In this document: positions 1-7,750 of the stretch, one piece after another | Layout of the letters: each line of letters begins with the position of its first letter | How positions within the stretch are numbered: the stretch's first letter is position 1 | Assembly (NCBI GenBank): GCA_025356615.1 | Contig: JANXSH010000959.1 | Location: 1-16,639, forward strand | Reading direction: 5' to 3' | DNA length: 16,639 nucleotides | Source: Planctomycetia bacterium | GTDB lineage: Bacteria; Planctomycetota; Planctomycetia; Gemmatales; Gemmataceae | The notes under the pieces: model-generated | What the model saw: the letters and a program-made list of their open reading frames with translations, nothing else | Databases searched by the model: none | What the model was told of the DNA's origin: nothing | Program-made: the position numbers and the translations under genes

Positions 1-48
1 CGAGTCTGCGGGTGGAGCGCCTGGCGTGGGGCTTCACCCGCAGACTCG
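1..48. repeat. Perfect 14-bp inverted repeat at window edge
   Basis: Positions 1-14 (CGAGTCTGCGGGTG) are exactly complementary to 35-48, with a 20-base loop. It lies just downstream of the minus-strand DUF2383 gene that ends at 89, so it could act as a transcription terminator for that gene or for a gene off the left edge. There is no clear T-run on either side. A REP-type repeat is an alternative. The arm may extend beyond the window. Confidence 0.55.
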
Positions 49-88
49 CGTCGGCGGCTCTCTGTGTCAATCCGGTGGGTGTCACGAA

Positions 89-532
89 TTAGGAACTGGA
101 CTGCGCGGTCATCAGCCGATCCACGGTCGGGATGTGCCCCTCGGCCTCCGGAAGGAGCTTCGTGCGGATCAGCGTCTTGCAGTCAGCGGGCAAGTCTTTG
201 TCGTCGAGGGCGCTCCGGTACTGCTTGATGCCGTGTTCCTCGCCCTCTTTGAGAGCCTTCAGTGCGGCCGTCTTGCCGAACAGCTTGGCCGTGCCCTCGA
301 CGCACTTGGCCCAGGATCCCCACAGGCCCGACGAGGTGGAGGGCTGATCCCCGTGCGTGTGTACGTGCTTGCGTAGGGTGTTCGCGGTTTCCCGGTGGGC
401 GTCGCGGAGGCGACGCAACTCGCCCTCTTCGCTCTGGCCGGCGAACTTCTCCATCGCCTGGTCATAGGTCTCCGTCGCCGAAATCTCCCCACGGAGCAGC
501 GAATTCACGGTGTCGGTAGCGGTGGCAGCCAT
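89..532 (-). CDS. DUF2383 / PA2169-family ferritin-like four-helix-bundle protein
   Basis: The product is 147 aa and predicted soluble and almost wholly helical. Helices run at about residues 5-30, 34-60, 84-109 and 118-142, the usual layout of the DUF2383 (PA2169-type) family, whose members fold like ferritins. Acidic and histidine residues sit at ferritin-like positions (E21, H46, E48, E98/E99, H100, E129, E131, H133), so metal binding is possible but unproven. The start at 532 is chosen because AAGGAG lies 8 bases upstream and the sequence from MAATATD matches the family start. An upstream in-frame ATG at 640 would add a basic, low-quality leader. The gene stands alone and is divergent from the sigma factor gene. 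Family members are often linked to stress or stationary phase, but the physiological role is unknown. Confidence 0.8.
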   Translation of the reverse strand: MAATATDTVNSLLRGEISATETYDQAMEKFAGQSEEGELRRLRDAHRETANTLRKHVHTHGDQPSTSSGLWGSWAKCVEGTAKLFGKTAALKALKEGEEHGIKQYRSALDDKDLPADCKTLIRTKLLPEAEGHIPTVDRLMTAQSSS

Positions 533-828
533 CGATGGACTCCTTCGGTTGAATAGCGTTTTCCTGCGGACTCGTAGCGACGCACCCATGTGGGATCGCG
601 AAGAGTATAGAGGCAAATGATGTGCCGGGGATCGGCTCACCGTCCGACCCAGGGTGTGGCAAATCTTGCGAGATCCCGACCCGAGTCAATGGTGCCCCCG
701 CGTTGCTCGACCCACATGAGCGGGACACATGGTGGACGATGAGCGTCTGCGGAGGTAAGTTTCTCCTGGCTAGATCGACTAGGAAGGGTGAGGAGGCTTT
801 ACCTGGCGACGATCAGGAGGTCCGGGAA
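533..828. other. Divergent intergenic region between DUF2383 gene and sigma factor gene
   Basis: This is 296 bases with no convincing gene. It must hold the promoters of both divergent genes. On the minus strand TATACT (complement of about 612-617) could be a -10 element for the DUF2383 gene, but no matching -35 is seen. On the plus strand I see no sigma-70-type promoter for the sigma factor gene, which may instead use an ECF-type promoter I cannot identify. Confidence 0.4.
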
Positions 829-1317
829 GTGACCGACTGGGATCGGATCGTCCGCGAACATGGGCCGGTCGTGTTCGCGACAGCCTGGCGCATCCTGGGC
901 CACGCCGCAGACACGGAAGACGTGGTGCAGGAGGTATTCTTGCAGGCCCACCAGATGCAACAGAACGAGGTTGTCCGATGTTGGGAGGCGCTCCTACGCC
1001 GACTCGCTTCGTGCCGCGCCCTCGACCGTCTGCGTCAGCGCCGGGTCGTCGTTCCGCTCGACGGCCTGTCCCTCACGGCAGGCGACGACCCTGAAGCTCT
1101 CGCGATCGAGCGGGAGTTGTCCGACCGCCTGCGTCTCGCCATCGCGCGGCTCCCCCCGCGCGAAGCCGCCGTGTTCTGCCTCCGCTACTTCGATGACCTC
1201 TCCTACGAACGAATCGCCGAAACCCTCCAGATCACTGCGGGTGCGGTCGCCACGGCGCTGCACAAGGCACGCGGTCGATTGGAATCCTACTTGCTCGAAG
1301 AAGTGAAGGAATCGTGA
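829..1317 (+). CDS. ECF-type RNA polymerase sigma factor
   Basis: The product is 162 aa, an ECF (group 4) sigma-70 factor. Region 2 spans about residues 1-72, with the core-binding signature DTEDVVQEVFLQA at 28-40. Region 4 spans about 95-150, with LPPREAAVFCLRYFDDLSYERIAETL at 108-133 in two pieces of a helix-turn-helix and the recognition helix near ITAGAVATALHKARGRL (135-151). I chose the GTG at 829 because AGGAGG at 815-820 is 8 bases upstream and the protein then begins with TDWDRIVREHG, a typical start for planctomycete ECF factors. ATG codons at 622 and 739 are in frame but lack a Shine-Dalgarno site. The stop overlaps the next gene (GTGA), so the two are translationally coupled. It probably directs transcription under control of that partner. 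The target regulon is unknown. Confidence 0.85.
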   Translation: MTDWDRIVREHGPVVFATAWRILGHAADTEDVVQEVFLQAHQMQQNEVVRCWEALLRRLASCRALDRLRQRRVVVPLDGLSLTAGDDPEALAIERELSDRLRLAIARLPPREAAVFCLRYFDDLSYERIAETLQITAGAVATALHKARGRLESYLLEEVKES

Positions 1318-2156
1318 CGATGCCTTTGCCATCGCACAACCCAGACGACCCCCTCAACCTCGGCGAGGTGCTGCGCCCCGCCGTAGAGCAAATCCGGCGG
1401 TCCCCCCTCCCTCACGAGGCCGTCGATCGGTCCGTCCGGCGCGCGGTTCGGATCCACATACCCTCGACTCCCGTCCGGTGGACCGGGCGACGGAAGTTCG
1501 TCTTGCTGGCCAGCGCCGTCGCCGCGTCGGTCCTGTTCGCGGTGTTGTCTCACGTCGGCTCGTTCCCGTCGGTCCGGTTCTTTGCGCGCACGAACAACGA
1601 TATCCCTCCGAACGACCGCGACGCACTCCTCGTCCGGCTCACGCCCCCGCCGACGTGGTCGCCCGGTTCGACCCCGTCCCCATTCAACGGGGGGCGCGTC
1701 GCCGTCCAGGGCGAACAGAGCGAACGCTACCTGACGATCGGGATGAACGAACTGGGCAGCAACTGGGGCGACTGGGAACGTGTCCAAAGTCCCGCGCCGT
1801 GGCGAGGGCCGAGGCCCGACGATTTCCGTGTCCAGGCGAGCTGGTCCCCCCTCGACGCCGACGTTCGCCTCCACCTGACGGACCCCGAGGGGAAGCGTCT
1901 GCCCGTAGCGGAAATCGAGTCCGACACCCCCGGCCAGCCGCGCCGCAGCCAGTGTTGCGTGATAGGCCAGGCGAGTCAGGGGATCTACGTCGTCGAGGTT
2001 TCCCTCGGAGGCAGCGAGCTGCCCTTCCTTTCTGTGACCACGATCAAGGTCCGGATCACCCTCCAGGGCAGCACCGCTCCCTCCCACACGCATGAGCGCA
2101 TCATCGAACTGAGGCACAGTGGGTCGCGCGTCCAGGTAGCGCGGGTCGGTTTTTGA
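1314..2156 (+). CDS. Probable membrane-anchored partner (anti-sigma-like) of the ECF sigma factor
   Basis: The product is 280 aa from the GTG at 1314, or 278 aa from the ATG at 1320, which has AAGGA at a better spacing (9 bases). Residues 1-60 are a cytoplasmic basic segment. One membrane helix lies at about 61-79 (KFVLLASAVAASVLFAVLS), followed by about 200 residues outside. The outer part ends in a beta-rich segment (about 172-265) with WSPLDADVRLHLTDPEGK, resembling bacterial pre-peptidase C-terminal-like beta-sandwich domains. No zinc-finger HxxxCxxC anti-sigma motif is present in the N-terminal part. The anti-sigma role is inferred only from the 4-base overlap with the sigma gene and the single-helix topology. 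It could instead be an effector or sensor protein of the same operon. Confidence 0.6.
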   Translation: MTMPLPSHNPDDPLNLGEVLRPAVEQIRRSPLPHEAVDRSVRRAVRIHIPSTPVRWTGRRKFVLLASAVAASVLFAVLSHVGSFPSVRFFARTNNDIPPNDRDALLVRLTPPPTWSPGSTPSPFNGGRVAVQGEQSERYLTIGMNELGSNWGDWERVQSPAPWRGPRPDDFRVQASWSPLDADVRLHLTDPEGKRLPVAEIESDTPGQPRRSQCCVIGQASQGIYVVEVSLGGSELPFLSVTTIKVRITLQGSTAPSHTHERIIELRHSGSRVQVARVGF

Positions 2157-2285
2157 GCGTTCCGCGCTTCCGATCAAGTTCGCACGCCCCGCCGGTCGAT
2201 TCTCCCTTGTGAATGGGTGCCTCGAACCTGCCTTCCGTTCCGCGCAGTGTCACTCGCGCGGGCCCCGCCTGGGAGATGTCTGGCG

Positions 2286-3209
2286 ATGCTCGAAACGCAC
2301 TTCGGCTTGCGCCGACGGCCCTTTCCGTCGTCGCCGGACCACGCCTGCTATTATCCTTCGACGAGCCATGAGCAAGCCCTCCAGGCCTTGCTCGACGGCC
2401 TCGCCGATGGCGAAGGCGTCGTGGCGCTGACGGGGCTGCCTGGCACCGGCAAGACGCTTCTCTGCCAGTGCCTGCTCGAGCGCGTCGGCGAGGAGGTGAC
2501 GTTCGCGTTCTTGACGCACACGCACATGCCCGATCGTGCCGGGCTGCTCCAGGCGATCCTGTACGACCTGTCCTTGCCTCACGAAGGACAGTCCGAACAG
2601 GAGTTGAGGCTGACGCTCATCGAACACCTGGTGGGGCGATTCGCCGACGGCAAGAGGACGTTGCTCGTCATCGACGAGGCGCACCATCTCGGAGTCGATC
2701 TCCTCGAGGAGTTGCGTCTCCTGGGTAATCTGGAAGGGAACGCGGGCAAGGCGATGCAGATCGTCCTCGTCGGCCATTCGGACTTGCTCCTCACGCTGGC
2801 CTCGCCCCGGCTCGAGAGCCTGCGCCAGAGACTCGTCGTCCGGCCCAAGGTCGAGCCGCTCGGCGTCGAGGAGGCGGCGGACTACGTCCTGCACCACCTC
2901 CGTGCGGCTGGGGGGTCGCCCGAGGACATCATCGACGCCGAGACGCTCGAGCTGATCGCTCGTCGGACGGCCGGCGTGCCTCGCCTGCTCAACCAGGTGA
3001 TGCACCACGCCCTGCGCCTGGCCGTCACGATGGAATGCCCCAGCGTGGAACTCGAGTGTGCCCTCGAATCGCTCGCCACGTTCGGCCTCGTCGAGGAGTC
3101 CGAAGCCGTAGAGGCTTCGACCCCGGCCCCGCCCGTCATCGAGAGTCCCAGGCCCGCCCCCGCGTCCATCGCCTGCCGGCTCTTCGTCGCGCCGGCTCGT
3201 TCCGCCTGA
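2286..3209 (+). CDS. ExeA/GspA-like AAA ATPase
   Basis: The product is 307 aa. It begins MLETHFGLRRRPFPSSPD, the characteristic N-terminus of ExeA/MshM-type and exosortase-associated ATPases. Walker A is GLPGTGKT at 50-57 and Walker B is LLVIDEAHH at 126-134, followed by the lid-helix segment with GVPRLLNQ. The C-terminal 50 or so residues are Pro/Ala-rich. The peptidoglycan-binding domain found in full-length ExeA is absent, as in exosortase- or polysaccharide-linked versions. The start at 2286 has GGGAGA 9-10 bases upstream. A GTG at 2217 is in frame but would add unrelated sequence. The stop is 13 bases before the next gene, whose GAGGAG ribosome site overlaps this gene's end. In known loci this type of ATPase is paired with a tyrosine autokinase for export of polysaccharide or pilus, and no other export genes are in view here. 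Confidence 0.8.
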   Translation: MLETHFGLRRRPFPSSPDHACYYPSTSHEQALQALLDGLADGEGVVALTGLPGTGKTLLCQCLLERVGEEVTFAFLTHTHMPDRAGLLQAILYDLSLPHEGQSEQELRLTLIEHLVGRFADGKRTLLVIDEAHHLGVDLLEELRLLGNLEGNAGKAMQIVLVGHSDLLLTLASPRLESLRQRLVVRPKVEPLGVEEAADYVLHHLRAAGGSPEDIIDAETLELIARRTAGVPRLLNQVMHHALRLAVTMECPSVELECALESLATFGLVEESEAVEASTPAPPVIESPRPAPASIACRLFVAPARSA

Positions 3210-3222
3210 GGAGCCCAAGCAC

Positions 3223-4131
3223 ATGGCACGGATTCGCGAGAAACTCCGTCACGCCGGATCGGTCGTCGCCTCGGCCCCGACGCCGGTCGTGGTCGAGGAG
3301 TCCTGGGAGCCCGAAATCGAGGCGGAAGCCTGCGATTCGATGTCCTACATCGAGGTCGGCCCCCAGCGATTCTTCGAGGCGTCGGCGGATGTCCTCGCGA
3401 CGGCCCCGGCACCTTCGGCGCTGTCCAAGCCGCACAACACCCTTCTCCGGTCGCTAGTGCCCCCGTCGCCGAAACGGGGCCTGGCCCCCGAACTGGTCGC
3501 GTACCACGCCCCCGAACAGCCTTCGAGCGCTCGCTACGGCGATTTGCTCGCGTCCCTCCTCGAGGCGGGTCGCATCCGGGCGGGCGTCACCTGCCGGACG
3601 CTCCTCCTATCGGCCGCACGTTCGGGCATCGGCACGACGACGGTCCTACTGAACCTCGCGATCTCTGCGGCCCGGCAATATCTCCGCGTCGTCGTCGTCG
3701 ATGCGAACCTTCGGCGGCCCGCAATCGCCGATCGCCTCGCGCTCCCACCCGCACCGGGTCTGACCGATGTCCTCGCCGGCGAAGTGGGCCTCGGGGACGC
3801 CTTGCAGGCGACGGCCCAGAAGAACCTCTTCGCCCTCACCGCCGGCTCGCCGACCGCACTACTCGCTGACGAGACGAGCATCCGCGACGTGATCCGAAGG
3901 CTCGCGACCGACCACGACCTCGTGCTGATCGACGGCCCCCGGATCGAACAGCCGCTCTCGGCTGCGGGCCGAGCCTGGGACAGCCGGGCGGTATCGCTGT
4001 TGGCGGCTGTCAGCCAGGCGATGTACCTCGTCGTGCCGACCGCCGAGTCGGAGAGCGACGCCACGAAGGAGTTGACCGCCGGCCTCGCAGCGCGGGCACT
4101 ACCCTTGGCAGGGTGCATCGTGACGAACTGA
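3223..4131 (+). CDS. CpsD/BY-kinase-like P-loop protein with degenerate Walker A
   Basis: The product is 302 aa. Residues 1-88 are low-complexity and Pro/Ala-rich. Residues 89-115 (PELVAYHAPEQPSSARYGDLL) match the linker before the kinase domain of CpsD/XrtA-associated tyrosine autokinases. The fold continues with a Walker A-like loop at 130-140, Walker A' (VVVVDANLRRP at 156-166), the family motif PGLTDVLAGE (178-187) and Walker B (VLIDGP at 234-239). The essential lysine of Walker A is missing: the loop reads SGIGTTT, with Thr at 138 where family members have Lys. There is no C-terminal tyrosine cluster and no Wzz membrane domain. It is therefore probably not an active tyrosine kinase. A scaffold or regulatory role with the upstream ATPase is possible. 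It is cotranscribed with that gene (13-base gap, GAGGAG ribosome site). Confidence 0.75.
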   Translation: MARIREKLRHAGSVVASAPTPVVVEESWEPEIEAEACDSMSYIEVGPQRFFEASADVLATAPAPSALSKPHNTLLRSLVPPSPKRGLAPELVAYHAPEQPSSARYGDLLASLLEAGRIRAGVTCRTLLLSAARSGIGTTTVLLNLAISAARQYLRVVVVDANLRRPAIADRLALPPAPGLTDVLAGEVGLGDALQATAQKNLFALTAGSPTALLADETSIRDVIRRLATDHDLVLIDGPRIEQPLSAAGRAWDSRAVSLLAAVSQAMYLVVPTAESESDATKELTAGLAARALPLAGCIVTN

Positions 4132-4145
4132 CAGGGGTAACGGCA

Positions 4146-4198
4146 GTAGGTCCGGCGAGCCGAGCCGGACCCAGCCCCGCTCGGCTCGCGGGGCCTAC
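4146..4198. repeat. REPIN: two inverted GTAG-headed REP hairpins
   Basis: The plus-strand REP has GTAG at 4146-4149, stem GTCCGGC at 4150-4156, loop GAGCCGA at 4157-4163 and stem GCCGGAC at 4164-4170. The minus-strand REP (4198 down to 4174) has the same GTAG head and the same GAGCCGA loop, but its stem is GCCCCGC/GCGGGGC. The two are separated by 3 bases. Flanks continue the dyad symmetry imperfectly from 4134 to 4210. This is the defining architecture of REP doublets mobilised by RAYT (TnpA-REP, IS200-like) transposases. It sits between the convergent CpsD-like and MFS genes, where it may also help end transcription. No RAYT gene is in the window. Confidence 0.8.
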
Positions 4199-4251
4199 TC
4201 CTGTTACACCCTCTTGATCCATCCCCTCATTCCTGCCCTTCTACCGACCCC

Positions 4252-5466
4252 TCACATCGACGTGACGAAGGCGAAGAGGACCGTGACGGCGGCCAGGGTG
4301 AAGGCGATGAACAGCGGGATGCGAAGCGCCACCTGAATCGTGCGGGCGCTCGCGCTGAGGTTGACGAGCGGAGAGAGCAGCAGGCTGCCGACGGACCCGG
4401 CCGCGTGGAGCAGCGCGAACGTGGTGCCGAGCGCCTTCTCGACGTGGGCGTTCTGGAAGAGCAGGCCGACGAGGATCGGGAACACCGGCCCCAGCGCGAA
4501 GCCGAGCATCACCAGGCCCCAGAACGCTTTTTCGGGTCGTACCGTGCCGGCCATGTTGCCGAGGACGACCGCGGCGAGGATCGCGGACAGCACGAGGAAC
4601 CAGCTCTCGTAGGGGTTGCCCAGTGGGGCGACCTGCTGGATGACGTGCTGAACGTAGCCGAAGAGGATGCGCGACAGCAGGAGCGACATCCAGAACCCCG
4701 CCAGCCACCAGGACTGACGGTCCTGCTTGCCGAGGGCGGTGAGGTAGGTCGTCGTCCAAACGCTGACGAAAGCCTCGAGCGGGGCGTAGACGAAGAAAAC
4801 GACAGCCGCCATCCACACGGCGGGGTCGCCGAGAGGCTCGGTCAGGAAACTCTTCGACGAGTCGAGAGGGAATTCTTCGGGACGGGGCACGAACGCCAGG
4901 AACGCGGGCATCAAGAGCATCAGCGCCAGCAAGGCCATCGTCCGACGGAGGCCGATCCCATGCTGGAGAAGGTCGAACAGGGGCGGAGTCAGCAAGGCAC
5001 CCATCGCCATCAGCACCAGCCCGAACTGGCCGGAGGCCGCCAACTCCTGCGGGCCGAAGAGGCCGGACGGCATCAGGACGATGGTAGCGACCCAGAGGAT
5101 CGAGGCTCCCAGAGCCGCGACGCCGGTCGCGAACAGGGTTCGGCCGAAAGTCGAAGGGGCGCTGAGGGAAATGAAGGCCAGGGCGAGTAACACGGAGCTG
5201 GTGACGAGCATGGCGCGGACGCCGACCAGATCGACGAGGACGCCGGCCAGGAGGATCAGCGGGACGAGCAGGAGGTTGAGCAAGGTCAGGTATCGCCCGA
5301 TGGACCTCCGGGTCTGCTCCGGGCGGCGGGCGAGGGCGAGTTTCAGGTTGCCCAGCAAGGCCAAGACCAGGCCGACGAGCAAGGCGGAGGTGACGGTCAA
5401 GACGGTGAGCGCTGGTATGTGCGGCATGGAGGAGGCCCATCGAGGAGGCGAGGCATGACCCATCAT
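4252..5466 (-). CDS. MFS transporter, 12 predicted membrane helices
   Basis: The product is 404 aa, with helices near residues 19-39, 57-80, 85-104, 110-131, 147-168, 174-194, 213-240, 253-271, 289-310, 317-342, 350-373 and 383-404. The MFS motif A between helices 2 and 3 is present (GVLVDLVGVR, 75-84), and SRILFGYV follows helix 8. A short cytoplasmic loop at 195-212 separates the two halves. I cannot name the substrate. The start is uncertain. The ATG at 5463 has AGG six bases upstream and may be the true start, the ATG at 5466 directly precedes it, and the ATG at 5427 lacks a ribosome site. The gene is alone on its strand and converges with the ExeA/CpsD-like pair across the REPIN. Confidence 0.75.
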   Translation of the reverse strand: MMGHASPPRWASSMPHIPALTVLTVTSALLVGLVLALLGNLKLALARRPEQTRRSIGRYLTLLNLLLVPLILLAGVLVDLVGVRAMLVTSSVLLALAFISLSAPSTFGRTLFATGVAALGASILWVATIVLMPSGLFGPQELAASGQFGLVLMAMGALLTPPLFDLLQHGIGLRRTMALLALMLLMPAFLAFVPRPEEFPLDSSKSFLTEPLGDPAVWMAAVVFFVYAPLEAFVSVWTTTYLTALGKQDRQSWWLAGFWMSLLLSRILFGYVQHVIQQVAPLGNPYESWFLVLSAILAAVVLGNMAGTVRPEKAFWGLVMLGFALGPVFPILVGLLFQNAHVEKALGTTFALLHAAGSVGSLLLSPLVNLSASARTIQVALRIPLFIAFTLAAVTVLFAFVTSM

Positions 5467-5580
5467 CAGCCTAGCGGAAGCGCCGGTCGATGGCCCGCCA
5501 CCGAGTAATTCGCTCGCGGGGCCGAGTTCTCGACGCGATTCGCGAACACGGAGGACGGGGAGAGTGTCTCCCTTTCAGTG

Positions 5581-5608
5581 TTTTCAGTTTTCAGTTTTCC
5601 GTTTTCAG
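5581..5608. repeat. Tandem heptamer repeat (TTTTCAG, four units)
   Basis: Four consecutive 7-base units read TTTTCAG, TTTTCAG, TTTTCCG and TTTTCAG, preceded by a partial copy at 5573-5580. A small hairpin (GGGAGA/TCTCCC, 5558-5572) adjoins on the left. On the other strand the unit is CTGAAAA, matching the CTGAAAG-type heptamers between rplA and rplJ. The tract lies about 57 bases upstream of the tRNA-tuf -35 element. No protein is encoded here. Confidence 0.7.
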
Positions 5609-5664
5609 TGAATGAGGTGTGAGACGGCCCGGTCGGGTACATCGACGAAAGCGAGAATTTCGCC

Positions 5665-5693
5665 TTGCGTGAGGAAATGGGCACTTCTATGAT
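5665..5693 (+). promoter_or_regulatory. Promoter of the tRNA-tuf operon
   Basis: TTGCGT (5665-5670) and TATGAT (5688-5693) are separated by exactly 17 bases, a near-consensus housekeeping-sigma promoter. Transcription would start near 5700, about 19 bases before the first tRNA. The position fits a strong stable-RNA promoter. Confidence 0.7.
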
Positions 5694-5718
5694 AACTCCT
5701 TCCACGCGGGGGACTCAG

Positions 5719-5790
5719 GCTAGCGTAGCTCAACGGTAGAGTCCCGGTTTTGTAAACCGGTGGTTGTGGGTTCAAGTCCCACCGCTAGCT
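5719..5790 (+). tRNA. tRNA-Thr (anticodon TGT)
   Basis: This is a 72-base cloverleaf. The acceptor arms GCTAGCG and CGCTAGC (5783-5789) pair fully. The D-arm is GCTC...GAGT, the anticodon stem is CCGGT/ACCGG with anticodon TGT at 5751-5753, and the T-arm is GTGGG-TTCAAGT-CCCAC. The discriminator is T and 3' CCA is not encoded. It is first of four tRNAs and corresponds in position and anticodon to E. coli thrU. Confidence 0.95.
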
Positions 5791-5821
5791 CCTGTCAGGG
5801 AGTGGCGTTTTGGTGATGTGA

Positions 5822-5904
5822 GGGTAGGTGGCCGAGCGGCCAATGGCATCAGACTGTAAATCTGACGGAGTAATCCTACGGGGGTTCAAATCCCTCCCTA
5901 CCCA
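5822..5904 (+). tRNA. tRNA-Tyr (anticodon GTA)
   Basis: This is an 83-base class II tRNA with acceptor GGGTAGG/CCTACCC, anticodon stem TCAGA/TCTGA, anticodon GTA at 5856-5858, and the long variable arm expected of bacterial tRNA-Tyr (GGA-gtaa-TCC). The discriminator is A and CCA is not encoded. It is the counterpart of E. coli tyrU. Confidence 0.95.
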
Positions 5905-5967
5905 CTCGACGAGGTACGAAGGAGAAGTGACGACCAAGGAGGGAGAGACGAGTAGGATCAGAAGAGT

Positions 5968-6000
5968 GGACGGCCAGGCTTGCCTTGCCGTCCGTATTTT
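5968..6000 (+). terminator. Terminator-like hairpin inside the tRNA operon
   Basis: GGACGGC (5968-5974) pairs with GCCGTCC (5987-5993). An inner AGGC/GCCT stem follows a single C/T mismatch, and TTTT lies at 5997-6000. It sits 19 bases before tRNA-Gly, so if it works as a terminator it would be partial. An RNase processing signal between tRNAs is equally plausible. Confidence 0.35.
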
Positions 6001-6018
6001 CTATCCTGAACCAAGTAC

Positions 6019-6090
6019 GCGGGTGTAGCTCAACGGTAGAGCACCTGCCTTCCAAGCAGGACGTTGGGAGTTCAAATCTCCTCGCCCGCT
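6019..6090 (+). tRNA. tRNA-Gly (anticodon TCC)
   Basis: This is a 72-base cloverleaf. Acceptor GCGGGTG pairs with CGCCCGC (one T-G wobble), and anticodon stem CCTGC/GCAGG carries anticodon TCC at 6051-6053. T-arm is GGGAG-TTCAAAT-CTCCT. The discriminator is T and CCA is not encoded. It is the counterpart of E. coli glyT. Confidence 0.95.
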
Positions 6091-6183
6091 CTCCGGTATC
6101 GACCGGAATTGGATCCGGCCCATGAAATCCCGACGGGGGCCGGAATGGATTCGATGCCTAGGATGGTACGACGATGGATTGTT

Positions 6184-6255
6184 GCTGCTGTAGCTCAGCG
6201 GTAGAGCGCTTCCTTGGTAAGGACGAGGTCCTGGGTTCAAATCCCAGCAGCAGCT
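6184..6255 (+). tRNA. tRNA-Thr (anticodon GGT)
   Basis: This is a 72-base cloverleaf with acceptor GCTGCTG/CAGCAGC and T-arm CTGGG-TTCAAAT-CCCAG. The anticodon GGT is at 6216-6218 in loop TTGGTAA. The anticodon stem CTTCC/GGACG has one T-C mismatch (6210 against 6224). The discriminator is T and CCA is not encoded. It is the counterpart of E. coli thrT. The 93-base spacer before it holds a TCCGGCCC/GGGCCGGA hairpin (6114-6144), likely a processing structure. Confidence 0.93.
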
Positions 6256-6345
6256 CTCGGGAAATGCAACCTGTTTTATTCAACCGGATCCCGGCGCGTT
6301 CCAGGCGCGATGTCCGGGTCTCGCTGTGAACCTTGCGGAGGAGAG

Positions 6346-7560
<1,215 letters not shown>

Positions 7561-7586
7561 TCCAGGTGGTGTCAAGGGGCGGACCC

Positions 7587-7614
7587 AAGCCCACCGGTTG
7601 CAACCGGTGGGCTT
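7587..7614. repeat. Perfect 28-bp palindrome downstream of tuf
   Basis: The two 14-base halves (AAGCCCACCGGTTG and its exact complement) meet without a spacer. In RNA this would fold as a 12-bp stem with a 4-base loop, 27 bases after the tuf stop. There is no T-run beyond CTTCGACCTCCCTT. It may slow or end tuf transcription, stabilise the 3' end, or be a dispersed palindromic repeat. Confidence 0.65.
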
Positions 7615-7646
7615 CGACCTCCCTTCGCAGAATCCACCAGAAGGCG

Positions 7647-7675
7647 TTCCCAGATGAACGCCATTTCGCTACAAT
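7647..7675 (+). promoter_or_regulatory. Candidate promoter for tRNA-Trp-secE-nusG-rpl operon
   Basis: TTCCCA (7647-7652, weak -35) and TACAAT (7670-7675, good -10) are 17 bases apart, and transcription would start near 7682, about 70 bases before tRNA-Trp. The palindrome after tuf lies upstream, consistent with a new transcription unit beginning here. Confidence 0.45.
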
Positions 7676-7750
7676 GTCGAAATCGAGATCGTCCAGGCTT
7701 GGCGTCCTGTTACAGACAGGCCGTTTCCTGATGTTCCCGACGAGACCGAT

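Noticed and set aside
622..828. Extending the sigma factor to upstream ATG codons at 622 or 739
   Set aside because: Neither has a Shine-Dalgarno site and the added residues do not resemble sigma region 2. GTG at 829 has AGGAGG at ideal spacing.
4146..4198. Simple rho-independent bidirectional terminator
   Set aside because: There is no T-run on either side, and the GTAG heads with a shared loop and separate internal stems fit a REP doublet better. A secondary role in termination is not excluded.
4241..5440. A 399-codon open frame on the minus strand in another frame of the MFS gene
   Set aside because: Its product is Arg/Pro/Gly-rich with no membrane helices, typical of an off-frame reading of GC-rich DNA. 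The overlapping frame encodes a clean 12-helix transporter with MFS motif A.
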